From Aplidium turbinatum (Eukaryota; Chordata; Ascidiacea; Aplousobranchia; Polyclinidae), in the NCBI GenBank assembly GCA_918807975.1, contig OU964925.1, forward strand, positions 23,657,608 through 23,721,607: DNA of 64,000 nucleotides. Reading direction: 5' to 3'. A program made the position numbers and the translations under genes. Each line of letters begins with the position of its first letter. Positions within the stretch are counted from its first letter, which is position 1. Of the stretch, positions 23,881 to 35,734 are shown piece after piece. The notes under the pieces are model-generated. The model was not told the DNA's origin. It did no database searches and saw only the letters and a program-made list of their open reading frames with translations.

Positions 23881-24490
23881 GCTCAACTACAACGATTAGT
23901 GCAAAATATGTATGGCCAACTGCGACGAAAAGTGCAAAGTGCGTTTGGCCAGCGTAGGTACCAACGATGAACTACGTTGGCAGTAGAGTTGGGATTACGT
24001 AGGCCCAAAGATTTTAAAATAAGTCGGCTCAACTGCGACGAATGGTGCAAAATACGTTGGGCCATCGTAGGGTTCCAACGATGAACTACGTTGGGTGCAG
24101 AGTTGGGATAACGTTGGTCCAAACATTTTAAAGAAGTTGTCCCAACTGCGATGAATGGTGCAAAATACGTTGGGCCATCGTAGGGTACCAACGATGAACT
24201 ACGTTGGGTGCAGAGTTGGGATAACGTTGGTCCAAACATTTTAAAGAAGTTGTCCCAACTGCGATGAATGGTGCAAAACACGTTGGGCCATCGTAGGGTA
24301 CCAACGATGAACTACGTTGGGTGCAGAGTTGGGATAACGTTGGCCCAAACATTTTGAAGAAGTTGTCCCAACTGCGACGAATGGTGCAAGATACGTTGGG
24401 TCAACTTCGGCCACAACGTAGTGCCAACGGAGGAGCATTATTTTACCAACTGTCACACTACGTTGGGCCGAAGTACAATGTTTGCTGGGT
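23881..24490. repeat. 113-bp tandem array (TTGGGCCAACGT type)
   Basis: Units beginning AATACGTTGGGCCATCGTAG recur at exact 113-bp spacing (24051, 24164, 24277, 24390), with more diverged units on each side. Each unit contains GTTGGGATAACGTTGG and GAACTACGTTGGG. The array ends in CGTTGGGCCGAAGTACAATG TTTGCTGGG. A related fragment (CGTTGGGCCAAGG...TTTACTGGG on the minus strand) lies at 12584-12618 next to the Penelope-like piece. The minus-strand frames here are repeat translations. Confidence 0.85.
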
Positions 24491-24588
24491 TAATTGCACT
24501 TTTAGTTGTTAGGTTTGGGTTTAAGTGCTCGGTTTGGGTTTAAGTGTTTGGGTTTAAGTGGTTTAAGGTTTGGGTTTAAGTGGTTTGG

Positions 24589-24648
24589 GTTTTGTCCAAT
24601 GCCTGTAGTCTACACCTCATGTGATCTGTTTCCCACCGCATAATTTAA
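24589..24648 (+). mobile_element. Penelope-like 3' fragment, second copy
   Basis: GTTTTGTCCAATGCCTGTAG through CCGCATAATTT is the inverse of 12339-12396 with about one mismatch. As at 12.6 kb it lies beside GTTGGGCCAACGT-type repeat DNA, so the two loci share a composite structure. In front of it GGTTTGGGTTTAAGTG repeats several times (24500-24588). Confidence 0.6.
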
Positions 24649-24858
24649 ATTGCGCCTTATGGTCCGTAAAATACGGTTAGTTGTTATTCGTTAAGTTAAT
24701 TGAATATGGCATTACATAAATTTTAACGTCTTAGGCAAGATTTAACTGAAAATTTTTATTTATCCTTGAGCTGACCAAGAACAACGTTATAATTAAAAAA
24801 TCAATCCGGCAACACTTTTGCCTAATCCACCGTTCTTTTTGTAGGCACTAGGCAGTAG

Positions 24859-24994
24859 CATGGGCTGTATCCAAGGGGGGTGATCACCCCCCCACTTATT
24901 GGAGTGACTTGGAATGATTACAAGACGATTTTAGCCCAACTGTCTAAAAATCACCCCCCCCCCCCCCGAATTCTAAAAGTGGATGAAGCCCCTG
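24859..24994. mobile_element. hAT-type MITE, 136 bp
   Basis: CATGGGCTGTATCCAAGGGG at the left and its degraded inverse ending GAAGCCCCTG at the right, with perfect 8-bp duplications GGCAGTAG (24851-24858 and 24995-25002). Long C runs are present. The end resembles that of the element 33736-35734. Confidence 0.82.
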
Positions 24995-25005
24995 GGCAGT
25001 AGGCC

Positions 25006-25174
25006 AAGGGGTTCCCAACTTGGGGGCCATGGTCCCCTAGTGGGTCATGAGCCTTTTTCAAGAGGGCCATGAAACAATTTGAAAAATAATAATTTTTTAA
25101 TTTATCATCTCTAAATCCACTCAAACACTATATAACAAAAGAAATAAATTAAAATTTAATAAAAATAGTAGTAG
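25006..25174 (+). mobile_element. hAT-like left end, cut by the LTR element
   Basis: CAAGGGGTTCCCAACTTGGG resembles hAT termini such as 'CAGGGGTTCCCAAACT'. The following 170 bp run into the target duplication of the LTR element at 25175. Its continuation should be beyond 37262, but I see no recognisable transposase there. Confidence 0.4.
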
Positions 25175-25178
25175 GCTA

Positions 25179-25895
25179 TGTAGCGGACAGCAGGTAACTT
25201 AACTTATCCGCTCATACCTAGCTGTAATACTAGTCTACAGCGACATTTCGGGCACAATAATGTGGTAGAAATGATCCGAGAACGACGTCTGTGCTTCTTT
25301 ACTACATGTATGATTTTATTGTCACCACATAATTTAAAAGATTGCAATCGTCTTTCCACAACAGAACATAATTCAAATCATAAGTCTAACCCAGGAAACT
25401 GAACGTTGACTGACGGAGCCAGAAGTAATATCACTACTGTACCAAAATCATATTATAGTGAGCTGCACCAAAATTATACCATACTCTGACATACTCCCTA
25501 CACCAAAAGTAAAATTCTCTCTCTGTCGAATTGTAGGCCAAAACGCGATATACATAGTCGCTGAGGAATCAAGCATCTGTAGGCTAAAACGTTGGACAAA
25601 AAACTACGCATATGTGATTGAAACTGCCGGTTGCAAGAATGCTTTTAGCTTATTAACATGCAAGTTCTTGAGGAACGCAAATCCCTAATCACGCTTCAGA
25701 ATCCTGAGGCACAATTACAAAATTACTTGAATTACTGGGTAACGTTACATATATGCAAAAGAACGACAATTTCATGACGGTGACAAACCTAAGGAAAGTT
25801 GAAAAGACCTAAGGTGAAAATCCCGAAGCACAATTGTAAATTTCACGACGGTAACAAACGTGAAAAAGACCTAAGGTGAAACGCAGGGCGCTACA
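25179..25895 (-). repeat. LTR, left copy of the Gypsy-type element
   Basis: 717 bp, TG...CA. It matches 36208-37258 once the SINE in that copy is removed. A short open frame (25458-25688) is the same in both LTRs and is unlikely to be a protein gene. Confidence 0.85.
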
Positions 25896-27533
25896 GACAC
25901 CCCCGCAAGAAGGTAAACGGGGGGAGCCGTTTGACTTCTGATGAGGATGTGAGGCGGAAAAAACGTACCAGTACAAGACACAGTATATATTATATAACAC
26001 GGTAATGTTTAAGTTAAATCGAAAACACGGTGTGCACTGAAAACAAGAACGGGTCGGATCCCCTTCGCACGGCGCGAGCGCCAACAGTCCCTCTGTCCTT
26101 GAAGAGCGGCTGGTCGGCTTTGACGGTCGGTTGAAGCTGGGTCTCGTGCAGCGGACATCCGGCCACGATGATTCCTAAGCAGCACAAAAACATGTGGGAG
26201 GTTACAATTATAGACAATGAGAAACACAATCTAAATGCTACGCAATGACAATCCAATCACTACGGTTAACACAGGTTAATACTGCGGAAACAGATAATGT
26301 CTAAGTGGGCCTACAGTGCACGAGGCTTAAGTTGTGAAAATTGACGGAGCATGTCAAAGGGCACAGAGCGTCCCCCCTCCGCGACACGGGGAAGCAAATC
26401 GCACAGCGGCCGGACGAAGCAACTACCCGAACTGCCACACCGCGCGGCGCGAGAGCAAAGCGTCGTGACAGCAGGATGGGGAAACTAACTAAACGGGGAA
26501 GGTGAAACGTACAAACGTTTTAAAAAGAAACCAAACCAGGACTGTAGTGCCAGCAGACAACAATGGGAAGCGACGAGGCTTAAAGTGCCCAGCCTCACGA
26601 CAACCTGCAAATACAGGAACTGAAAGATAGATAGACTGAAAGCATGATAGCTATGCGAAGCGACTGCACGTGGAACCGGTCCAACAGGGCAGGAAGCGGT
26701 GGACAAGTGAATGCGAGCAGCTATAACAAGACAAGGCCATTAGGGCAGAAAGCGACGGGCAAGCTAGTCGCAAGCAACATGTCGGTTTATATCTATGACA
26801 GCTAGATAACGATAGCAGTGGCAGGACAAGGCCAAGAAGGCAGAAAGCGACGGGCAAGCTAGTCGCAAGCAGCATGTCGGCTTATATCTAGGAAAACCTA
26901 TGATACCACCTTAACAAGCAAGTTCCTAACAACAGTGGCTACAAAGATAAACAACAAGGCGCTACGTGAACAAAACAACGGTGGTCAAACAAGGGTTATG
27001 ACGAGTAAGTTACTATGTGCAGGAAGTGTGCTGCGTCGCACGCCTACATGAGGGAAGCGCAGCTCCTAAAGACAACTACAGAGCAGGGAACTGCTAAACG
27101 AGGGAGTGATTAACTGAGGAAATGTATGCAGTTCCAAGTCTTACCCAGGACTAAGAAAGGGTTGCAGTATTACGTCATGCTGAGGACGGAAAGCTAAGCG
27201 GGGAAGGTAAGCTGCATTACTAAACACCAAGTTCATGTTCGGGCCAGGATGAACACGGACTACGATCTAAGAATGCATTAAGTGTGATGCTAAATCGGAC
27301 ACTATGAAAATTGTAATTGAAGGATGTACAATCGACTATAGAGTCTAGAGTCTAGACCAAGTACAACAAAAGTGAGGGGGATGTAGGCCAAGGCAAATGT
27401 CACTTATTATGGGAAACCAATTAGCAGAGCAGGGGTGAAAGGGCGATTACGCGACAAGGCGCCAATAGGGCAGAATGCATGTCGACTTACATCAGACCAA
27501 CGTCGGTAAAGCCCAAAGTCAGTGAACATCTAT
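25896..27533. other. Gypsy-type element internal DNA (left part)
   Basis: Non-coding. A unit of about 97 bp (GGCAGAAAGCGACGGGCAAG...TGTCGG-TTATATCTA) occurs twice at 26735-26895, with a degraded third copy near 27455. CpG-richer than the neighbouring DNA, as is common in element leaders or tails. Confidence 0.5.
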
Positions 27534-27538
27534 GGTAG

Positions 27539-28042
27539 TGGTCACAGCGGTAAACCATAATCTCTTCGTGGGAAAATTTTAACATAAAGTTCCCGAATCC
27601 GTTCGTCTGTATATAATGACCGAAGAAACACACACTTGAACTTCTTTTCAAACAGTGTATTTCTGTAAAATTAGCCCGCGGCTATCGAAATGGGGTGCAA
27701 CGCGATACACCTCTAAAACTGTCACTACGATACAGATTACTTGGATAAAAGACGGAGAATTTGTCCAGCTAGCAAGCACCAAATAAACCAGTTAAATGTG
27801 CGACCGACTTCCAACAAACAACTTCGAGAATGAATCAGAAAAATTTGTGATAACTCAAAGGCACGCCAGCAGTAGCGCGACGCAACATTTCATGTTTAAA
27901 CCGGTTTCAACAGGTTTGACACGAGTCTTACGGACGATGGTGCAATTTTGGCTCATGTTTTAGGAATTTCCATGACGTAATATTCAGTAGACCCGAACGG
28001 TTTCTACATGACGTTTGACCAGGCGAACAACCGTCTGGAACA
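27539..28042 (-). repeat. BEL/Pao LTR (3' copy)
   Basis: 504 bp, begins TGGTCACAGCGG and ends GTCTGGAACA on the + strand. A purine tract AGGGGTCGC abuts it on the minus-strand reading, in the usual polypurine-tract place. Confidence 0.9.
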
Positions 28043-28352
28043 TAGCGACCCCTAGTTATGACAGTCTGACATGGCATAACTAAAAAAGAATTGACGACAA
28101 TTGTGAGCCAATGAATAAAAACACATGATACACAAATTGTTTGAATCACTCACGTTTAAGTTAATACGCAAATACAAAGGGCATGCAAAGAATGAACAGC
28201 AATAAGAACACGACGATACATAAAATTGGTACCATAGGTATTAGGTACACGCAAAAATGATGCTATATACAATGATTGCAATAATAACCGACTGTTCCGG
28301 GCTCAGACAAGGGTCGGCCACCGCAGACAAAACCAGGCTCAAACCCTAACAC

Positions 28353-30480
28353 TTAGGTGTTCTTTACGGGGGCGAGGCACGAAATATCCCTCAACACATA
28401 GTCTACTTTCACTTTCCCCGTACTCTCATCATAGTTGCAGACGGCAACTTTAGCTCTACGAACCACAGGCTTCCCTTTCCTAATTTGTGGAACTACCTCA
28501 TGCACCCTCCCAAGATGATACTTCCCACGTTTACCAATGTCCTGGAGAGAACCTACCACTACAAGTTGACCAGGCTCCAAATTCTCGGCCATTTTTAGCC
28601 ATTTTTTCTGGCCCTGAAGACCTGGCAAGTAAAAATCGATCCATTTACTCCAAAACTGCTGAGAAAGTGACAAATTGAACCGATAATCCCTTCTTAATTG
28701 GTCACGATCATGTGGTTGCCCAACAGCACAGTATGGGTCTAAGTATGGGGTTAAAAGTGAGGCAGGGGTGATGACAGTAAAATCCCTAGGGTCGTCACTC
28801 AAAGGTACCAAAGGGCGTTCGTTCACGATCCGAACGGCACTGCCTGTGTACGTAAGCAGTTCAATAAAATTGGGCTTACGAATTGAAGAGTCCAAAATGT
28901 GAAAAAATGCAATTTTAAATTGTTTAACCATTGCCTCCCAGGCGCCACCTTACGCCGGAGCATACGGAGGTATAAATTCCCAGTTTATCTCTCTCTGTCT
29001 CAGGGCGTTGTGAAATTCAGCTGATTCTATCAACTCGGGTAACTTTATTTGAAAGAAGCATTTAGTCACATCAGCCATGAGACCAAATCTACCAAGCCGA
29101 AATCTAGCCAAGACATCTACCAGAGGGTTTAACAAGTCAGGACCCGAAAACATTACATCATTAACACAACTTCCTCGAAATTCAGACTTGCCATCGTAAA
29201 CAATGCGCTTTTTTAATTGTGACGTAGCAAAGTATGGTAAATACCATTCAAATCCCTTGACATTTCCTGCTTCACCAGTACGCTCAATATAGCCATTTGA
29301 TTTAAGATCTTTCATGGTGTCAGTAAGGAAATCACGAAGTTCAGGTTGTTTTAAAGCTTTCTTTCTTAAAGCAGCAGCTCTATCTGACGCCAACACAAAA
29401 TTGTTAGGTAGTTCAATATCTTCCTTCAACGGAACAGGTATCTCAAATCGACCATCTTTCAACTCAATATTCGGTTCAACAAGTTCTCTAGCCAACTTAT
29501 CATTGCGAGACAATTCACAGGTTTCATTTTGCAACGTCAAATCCTGAATGACTGTATTCAGGTCTGCTATTTCCATATCACGAGACTCAATTTTACGCTG
29601 AAAGCCAGAGATGACATCCGACTCTGAAGACGTCTGCACTCTGCACACTTTAGCAACGCTTTCATCTAAGGGTGACTTACCACCACAAGCCAACCAACCG
29701 AGAGGAGTGAGCAAAGCATGTGGTTCACTACGATTTTCACCAACACGCTCTTCTTTTGCACACATCAAATAAGCGTTGTCGTTGCCAATCAGTACATCTA
29801 CAGTACTACAATCATTCAAATGAAACATATTCACGTCATGAAAATGACGGAAACCATTTAAATCTTGTTTATGCGGTAAAGTTTTAAGTTCGTCAGCCCA
29901 AGCTGGGTTAACCACCGAAGTTATATCACAAAACAGTTCATCTGTCTCTAACGACTGGATGTTGAGTTTGACAAGGTCAGCACAAGTAGCTTTCTGACCA
30001 GCCAGGGTATCCATTTTAAACGACGCTTTATCGTACGGTTTAAGATCAAGTTCACACACCAAATCACTCGAAACAAACGTCAACTGCGAACCAGGATCAT
30101 GCTGACAATACACCAACTTCGATTTGCCAGTCATTGGATTCAAAACACGAGCAGCAGTAACGCGGTTAAAGGCTGCTTTAACATTTCCAATCTTAACATT
30201 ACGCACAGGAACTCTGGCACGAGCATCATCTTTCCCAACAGAATCCAGAGAATCATGTGACGTCACATAAAAATCATGCAGAAGAAAATAGTGTTTCCTA
30301 TCGTTGTTAGGCCCACACTTACGACAGTTATTTGCATGAACGCAATCCCTAACCATATGCTGGCGCAAACAATTCAAGCATTTGCCAGCTTTCACAATGA
30401 CATCTCTCCGATCTTTAGGTGTCAAGCGCAAAAATTCTTTACAATTAGACAAAAAATGATATTCAACTTGACCACGTGAC
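28353..30480 (-). pseudogene. BEL/Pao pol-like region
   Basis: The order in the sense of translation is: a Cys-rich knuckle region ('CLNCLRQH', 'CRKCG'); a protease-like domain of the BEL type ('YCQHDPGSQLTFVSS', with 'HALLTPLGWLACGG' closing it); a reverse-transcriptase start ('ADVTKCFFQIKLPE'); and an integrase C-terminal region ('VNERPLVPLSDDPRDF', 'ITPASLL', 'LRRDYRFNLSLSQQFWSKW') with the usual 'PGQLVVVG' tail domain. These identify BEL/Pao rather than Gypsy or Copia. The region is a fossil and not functional as it stands. Confidence 0.85.
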
Positions 30481-30556
30481 GAACAACAAATGCATGCCGG
30501 TAGGTTTTTACGTCTGGCTTCACCACCGCGCGGTGCGCCAACAACAGTCGAGTAGC

Positions 30557-32572
30557 CTACTGCGAACTCCCTGACATCACATCATCGTGGGGTTTTACAG
30601 ACGTCTGCCTAACCGGACATGAAGGCACTTTTCCTTTGCCAAACTTTTTAAAATGCTGCGACTCACCAGAATCGCCCATTAGCATAATGCTAAAATCAGT
30701 CGACTTACGCGTTTCCTCTCGTACAACAAAATCGAACAAACTCTGAAAAGTAGGCTCATTAGTGCCACCATACTGATCACCTAAAAAGTCAAGATAACGC
30801 TGCTTAGCGTCAAACGGGAGTCGCTTAGCCAAATCCAAAACAAAACGTCCTTCCAATTTGTCACGCTGACCATAAGCTTGCGCGTAAAGCAAACACTGCG
30901 ATAATTCATCTTTAAACTCTTTCAGATCACTGGAAGAGGTCGAAGTCAATTTGCTACCATAGCGATACTTTCTAATTTCCGGTTCTGCAAAAAGACCTCC
31001 ACGAACCCCAAAACGCTGGGACAAGCGAGCTAACGACATTTCTATCCTGTCTTCCTCTGACAAGCCAGGGGGTCAGAAACCAAATTAGCAATCGTTTGCG
31101 CAGCTGTTCTAACACAAGCTGCTTGTAACAAAGTCAAACAAGTCCCCTTAAAGGGCGAAGCTGCCATTAAGGCCGTAACACGATTTTTAAAGAAGATAAA
31201 TGGCATATTATTACCATCGTAACCAATCAAGGCCGCCTTATCGAAAAACGTCTTACTATTTTGGTATTCAAAAAAGCAATCCTGCTGTTGAGAACTCGAT
31301 TTAGCGGGAGAAGACAAGCTATAACTTATCCCTTAAGGGGCTGAGTGGGCTCAGTCACATGCACAGCCCGACCACGATCCTCACACACGTTAAAATCAGG
31401 AGACGCAATACGCCTCTCACAACCACCCAAATTACGTGTAGCTGGGCGATCAAAACCTAGCGGCGCAGAAAACTGTGAAGGGGGCAAAGCATTACTACTA
31501 ATGGCGGCCCCGTGACCTGTACGCTCTGGGGGAGGAGTTCGGTTGTAATTCGCAGACCTTGGCTCGGAAGACCCTTAGCCGCGGCCCCGAGACCTCCTGA
31601 AACAGCTGGAAAACGTGTGGATTGCCCTGGTCCACTCACAGGTTGAACGGGCGTTTGGAAAAGGTTATGTAAATTAAACTGCGATTGATGTTCATTTCTG
31701 GAATGCCTAGAAGAGCCCTTCTTAGAGCTACGCCGAGAGCCCACCTCTGATCGATATTCAGCTAAAACTACCTCTTTACGTTGTTCAGCCCTCAACTGAG
31801 CGTCTTTGAGTGCGAACTCAGCAGCTCTAGCTTCGGCTCTCGCGGCGGCCTCAGCTGCTCTCGCTTTGGCCTCAGCTCTCGCGACAGCCTCAGCTCGAAT
31901 GGCCTCAGCAGCTCTCGCTTCGGCCTCAGCTCTCGCGGCAGCCTCAGCTCGAATGGCCTCAGCTCTCGCGGCAGCCTCAGCAGCTCTCGCTTCGGCCTCA
32001 GCTTGTATCTGGAGCTCCTCTCGTCTTAGCTGCAGGTTAATTTGTGCCACTATCCGAGACGAAGTCATAGACATCCTAGTGCTTACATTTGAGGCGCTAT
32101 CCTCAGGATGTATGTCAGCATCCAACATATCTGAGAACTCACTTTCTTTTTGTTCAAAGTTATTTTTTAACGAGTTAAATTCGGGGTCTACCCTATCACG
32201 AAGTTCTGCCAAGATTGCAGAGTTAAAGATTTTAGTCAAAAGAGCATGGAAATGCCGTAATTCCTCTTCTAAAGTAGATAACTTAGATCTAAAAATTAAC
32301 AGTTCCTGCTTATCACTCAAAGAACCTAGGGCTACAGAAAGTTCCCCAATTTCAGTCAAAATATCCCGTCTAAGATGCCGGGCCTCTCGAACTGACTTAG
32401 CCTCATCGTTAATGGGTCCCTCCCCAGAATGGCCTGCCCGACCGCAAAGAACATCATCAGGCTTAAACTCAGTCGAGTCTACGGCGGTCGAGTCCTTGTC
32501 GCCACCGAGTGTAGACATATTAAATGTTGGGGCTAAATTAACAATTAAAAAAATTAAGTTACACAAACACAC
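30557..32572 (-). pseudogene. BEL/Pao gag-like region with Ala/Glu/Arg helix
   Basis: The upstream part codes a long helical segment with repeated 'ARAEAxARAAEA' units, a charged alanine-rich run of about 80 residues. It is preceded by a leucine-rich stretch like those in BEL gag proteins. Downstream are 'FFDKAALIGYDG' and 'LKEFKDELSQCLLYAQAYGQ', 'LEGRFVLDLAKRLPFDAKQR', typical of BEL-type gag. The Ala/Glu/Arg run has internal DNA repeats (GCGGCAGCCTCAGCTCG type on the + strand), so it may vary in length between copies. The element is broken. Confidence 0.75.
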
Positions 32573-33044
32573 AAAATTATTAGGCTACAGTAGTTATAAA
32601 AAACTTAACTGCAAAGACAGTAAAAATACAAAAAAGAATTTAAATGCACGACACCGTAGCTGTACGAGTATGAAGTCCTAAAGTCCACAAAACTTGCTTG
32701 GATTCTTCCACTTGAATCTACAAGCACAGATGGATTGTCTTTAATCTTCTTTCTTGCCAATGAATGTCAAAGTTATTTTTCTTCAGTACCAAACTGAGAA
32801 GAAATGTCTTTACTTTTCTTTGCTTCTGTAAGAGTGTAGACTACCAACCAACAAATCTTCTTTTATTATTTCTTGTACTTCTAATTAGTTCTTCTGCACT
32901 AGCTGACAACAAACACGTCGTTTATTTTTATGCCTTCAAGTGCTTCTTGGCCCACCAGCTAACAAGAACTCGTCTTTTATTTTTATTTTTTGCTTTAATT
33001 TCTTCTTGACCTACCAACTGACAAAAATCGTCTTTTATTTTTTA
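32573..33044 (-). other. BEL/Pao leader
   Basis: Between the 5' LTR and gag. It holds three diverged units of about 80 bp (TCGTCTTTTATTTTT followed by a TTCTTC-TGACC/GGCCCACCAGCT motif). No convincing tRNA primer-binding site was recognised. Confidence 0.5.
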
Positions 33045-33546
33045 TGGTCACAGCGGTAAACCATAATCTCTTCGTGGGAAAATTTTAACATAAAGTTCCC
33101 GAATCCGTTCGTCTGTATATAATGACCGAAGAAACACACACTTGAACTTTTTCAAACAGTGTATTTCTGTAAAATTAGCCCGCGGCTATCGAAATGGGGT
33201 GCAACGCGATACACCTCTAAAACTGTCACTACGATACAGATTACTTGGATAAAAGACGGAGAATTTGTCCAGCTAGCAAGCACCAAATAAACCAGTTAAA
33301 TGTGCGACCGACTTCCAACAAACAACTTCGAGAATGAATCAGAAAAATTTGTGATAACTCAAAGGCACGCCAGCAGTAGCGCGACGCAACATTTCATGTT
33401 TAAACCGGTTTCAACAGGTTTGACACGAGTCTTACGGACGATGGTGCAATTTTGGCTCATGTTTTAGGAATTTCCATGACGTAATATTCAGTAGACCCGA
33501 ACGGTTTCTACATGACGTTTGACCAGGCGAACAACCGTCTGGAACA
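33045..33546 (-). repeat. BEL/Pao LTR (5' copy)
   Basis: 502 bp, near-identical to 27539-28042. Confidence 0.9.
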
Positions 33547-33735
33547 GGTAGCACAGTTTCTACAGTGACCGCAACGGTCGGGCACAGGTAAGAGTGCAAT
33601 TAGACATGGTAACCTATAAATAACTATAGCACTTAACTTAAGTCCAAGGGAAGCAGTAGTTGAAATCCGATGAAATCCGATTTAGCAAACTCACGAAAAC
33701 TATGATGAATACGTTTAAAGGAAAGATGGTGAACT

Positions 33736-35734
33736 CAGGGGCTCCGGACACTTCCTGAGAGTGGGGAGGTAATTTAAGCAGAGCGGGAACGATGTTTTGA
33801 CATCGACAGGGGCTTATTGGATTATCCCTTCACATATACTTCTGGGAGGTCGCTTCCCAGACCCTCCTTCGCATTACTGAAAGCTTCAGTTTCTTATACA
33901 GCGTCTTAGGCGGCATATTTCGCGCCGAAGGCGCAAAATTTTTGCTTTTCAGCACGATTTAAGGTCGAAAAATTATTTCAACGAATCCAAAATCGCGAGC
34001 AAAAGCTCTTTAATATTTGCCACATTTTTTGAGGTTTTTAGACAAATTTGACTGGAAGAGGGGACGTAGGCCTACGCAAAAATTCCTCTCTGTATTCTTC
34101 CTTGGCTCAAGTCTTCCAAATTTTGCGCTTCAGACGCTAAATGGTTAGATTTAAAAGATCAAAAGCGTTAAGGTCCAAGCTTTCTATAACTTAATTTACA
34201 ATTGCATGAATACAACACGATAACCTGTGCCATAACATCCACAGTGAAAGAAAAAGTTTCGGCATCTAGGGTCTAGGCCAACGGTGTTTAACCTGCGGCC
34301 GTATGGCCGCATGCGGCGTCGATGAATAATTATGCGGCCGTTAACACGTAGCCTAATTTCATAAGCATGTGTTGGCGACCGTGTCCTATTGTTGAAATGA
34401 AAAAAATATTTCATTAAAAAAAATAAAATGTATTTTAAATATTATAGGCTACAAGGATATTTAGAACCACTGGATACCTTCAAATTTTAGAGCTTGAAAA
34501 ACATTTTCATCGTAAGTTTTTGTAGGCTAGACTGTATTGTTAAAATCGTTTAGAGACAAAACTTTTTCCTCGACCCAATTTCATTGTAACATTAGCCTAC
34601 ATTGCATTATGTCCTTAAAAAGAAAAAGAACACTAGCAGAGGAGAAAAGGGTATTCAGTTCCGAATGGGAGTTGATTATTTCATGATCGAGACGGCAGCG
34701 CATACTATGATGTGTCTAATATGCAGTCAAGTTGTTAAAACTGTAAAGGAGATAATGCAAAGCAGCATTTTCGTCGTCATATGTCACACAATTACGCAAA
34801 ATTAGGCAAGTCGAGGAAAATCTGTGTCGAAAATGTGGAAAAGTGCACTTGATTATCCAATGTTGCGAGAATTGGCAAGAGAAACTCTTGTTCTTTTCGG
34901 AAGCCCTTAGGCTACGTGTGCGAGTCTGCCTTTTCACAAATGAAGTAGCCTACCTGAAAAACGAGTAGCCTACCGAACGCGATTGTTGGACGGAAACCTG
35001 GAGTCTCAACTAAGACTGTATCTCGAGAGGTTCTCAACTTAGCAATTTTATCTGCTCGTATGCAAAATCAAGGGAGTCACTTGTTGCAATGTCGCAGACG
35101 GAATAAATTCATTTCAAAAAGTGTTATGGCGCTATTAGGTATAAGTGTGATAAGTTTAGTAGATATTAACGAATAAATTCTTCTCTTTAATAACGCAAAT
35201 TAAAAAAAAATCATTTAAAACTCACTAGCGGCCGTGCTTTGTAGAATTAATCTGAATGCGGCCGGCAATAGCAAAAAGGTTGTGCACCCCTGGTCTAGGC
35301 CTACATTCAATTCACAAAAAAAATAAAATAAAAGCTAAAATGCATTAACTTTTACAACAACCAAAAGTATAAAGACATTGAAACAGTGCAACTGCAGTGG
35401 GTTTCGTTCGTGAGTGGTAAAAGCGAAATTAAGCAGTTTGTAGCAGTGAGAAACTATGACGTCACACACAGCGCATTGCGATGCGTATATTTTTGACAGG
35501 ATTCATAGTTTGGCCATAGATGACTTGGCGTTGTCTTGCGAGTCGGAGTTTCCAAGCAAAAACCTCAAAAGTTGTGCAAAAAACATAAAAATAAAACACA
35601 AAAGTAAAAAATATATTAAAAATGAAATTTTTATCTCTACATTAGTGGGGGGGTAATTTTGCATTAGTTACCCCCCCACTCCGATTGGTGGGGGGGTAAT
35701 CACCCCCCCGGCCCCCCCTCTAACGGAGCCCATG
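33736..35734. mobile_element. hAT-type element (CAGGGGCTCCG), non-coding, hit by another hAT
   Basis: It starts CAGGGGCTCCGGAC and ends, inverted, CATGGGCTCCGTTAG. Perfect 8-bp duplications GGTGAACT are at 33728-33735 and 35735-35742. The right end (GGGGGGTGATTACCCCCCCAC on the minus strand) resembles the MITE 24859-24994. It lies in the internal DNA of the Gypsy-type element and carries a second hAT (34280-35293). Apart from that insert it is about 1 kb without transposase. Confidence 0.82.
34280..35293 (+). mobile_element. hAT transposon remnant nested in a hAT
   Basis: It is flanked by perfect 8-bp duplications TCTAGGCC (34272-34279 and 35294-35301). The right terminus inverted is CCAGGGGTGCACAACC; the left is degraded (AACGGTGTTTAACCTGCGGCC). 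Inside, 34602-34805 (+) carries a BED-type finger ('DYFMIETAAHTMMCLICSQV', then K...H-R-H in shifted frames). About 34855-34960 reads 'LRELARETLVLFGS' and 'CESAFSQMK', the hAT C-terminal dimerisation block. The catalytic core is missing, and stops and frame shifts interrupt the rest. Confidence 0.82.

Larger units (their letters stand above)
27539..33546 (-). mobile_element. BEL/Pao LTR retrotransposon, broken
   Basis: LTRs at 27539-28042 and 33045-33546 start TG and end CA, with 5-bp duplications GGTAG at 27534-27538 and 33547-33551. The coding parts lie on the minus strand: a gag-like region and a pol-like region with a BEL-type aspartic-protease domain, part of a reverse transcriptase and an integrase end. 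The element is clearly shorter than an intact BEL/Pao copy and carries a few breaks. By eye the two LTRs differ only by a 2-nt length change, so it is very young. It lies inside the Gypsy-type element and is younger than it. Confidence 0.9.

Noticed and set aside
26009-26875. Minus-strand frames in the Gypsy-type element interior
   Set aside because: No gag or pol motif; several frames are open at once because the region is G+C-richer, and one spans a DNA repeat.
31806-32681. 291-codon plus-strand open frame rich in Ala and Ser
   Set aside because: It is antisense to the repeat-rich gag-like region of the BEL/Pao element; the repeats keep several frames open.
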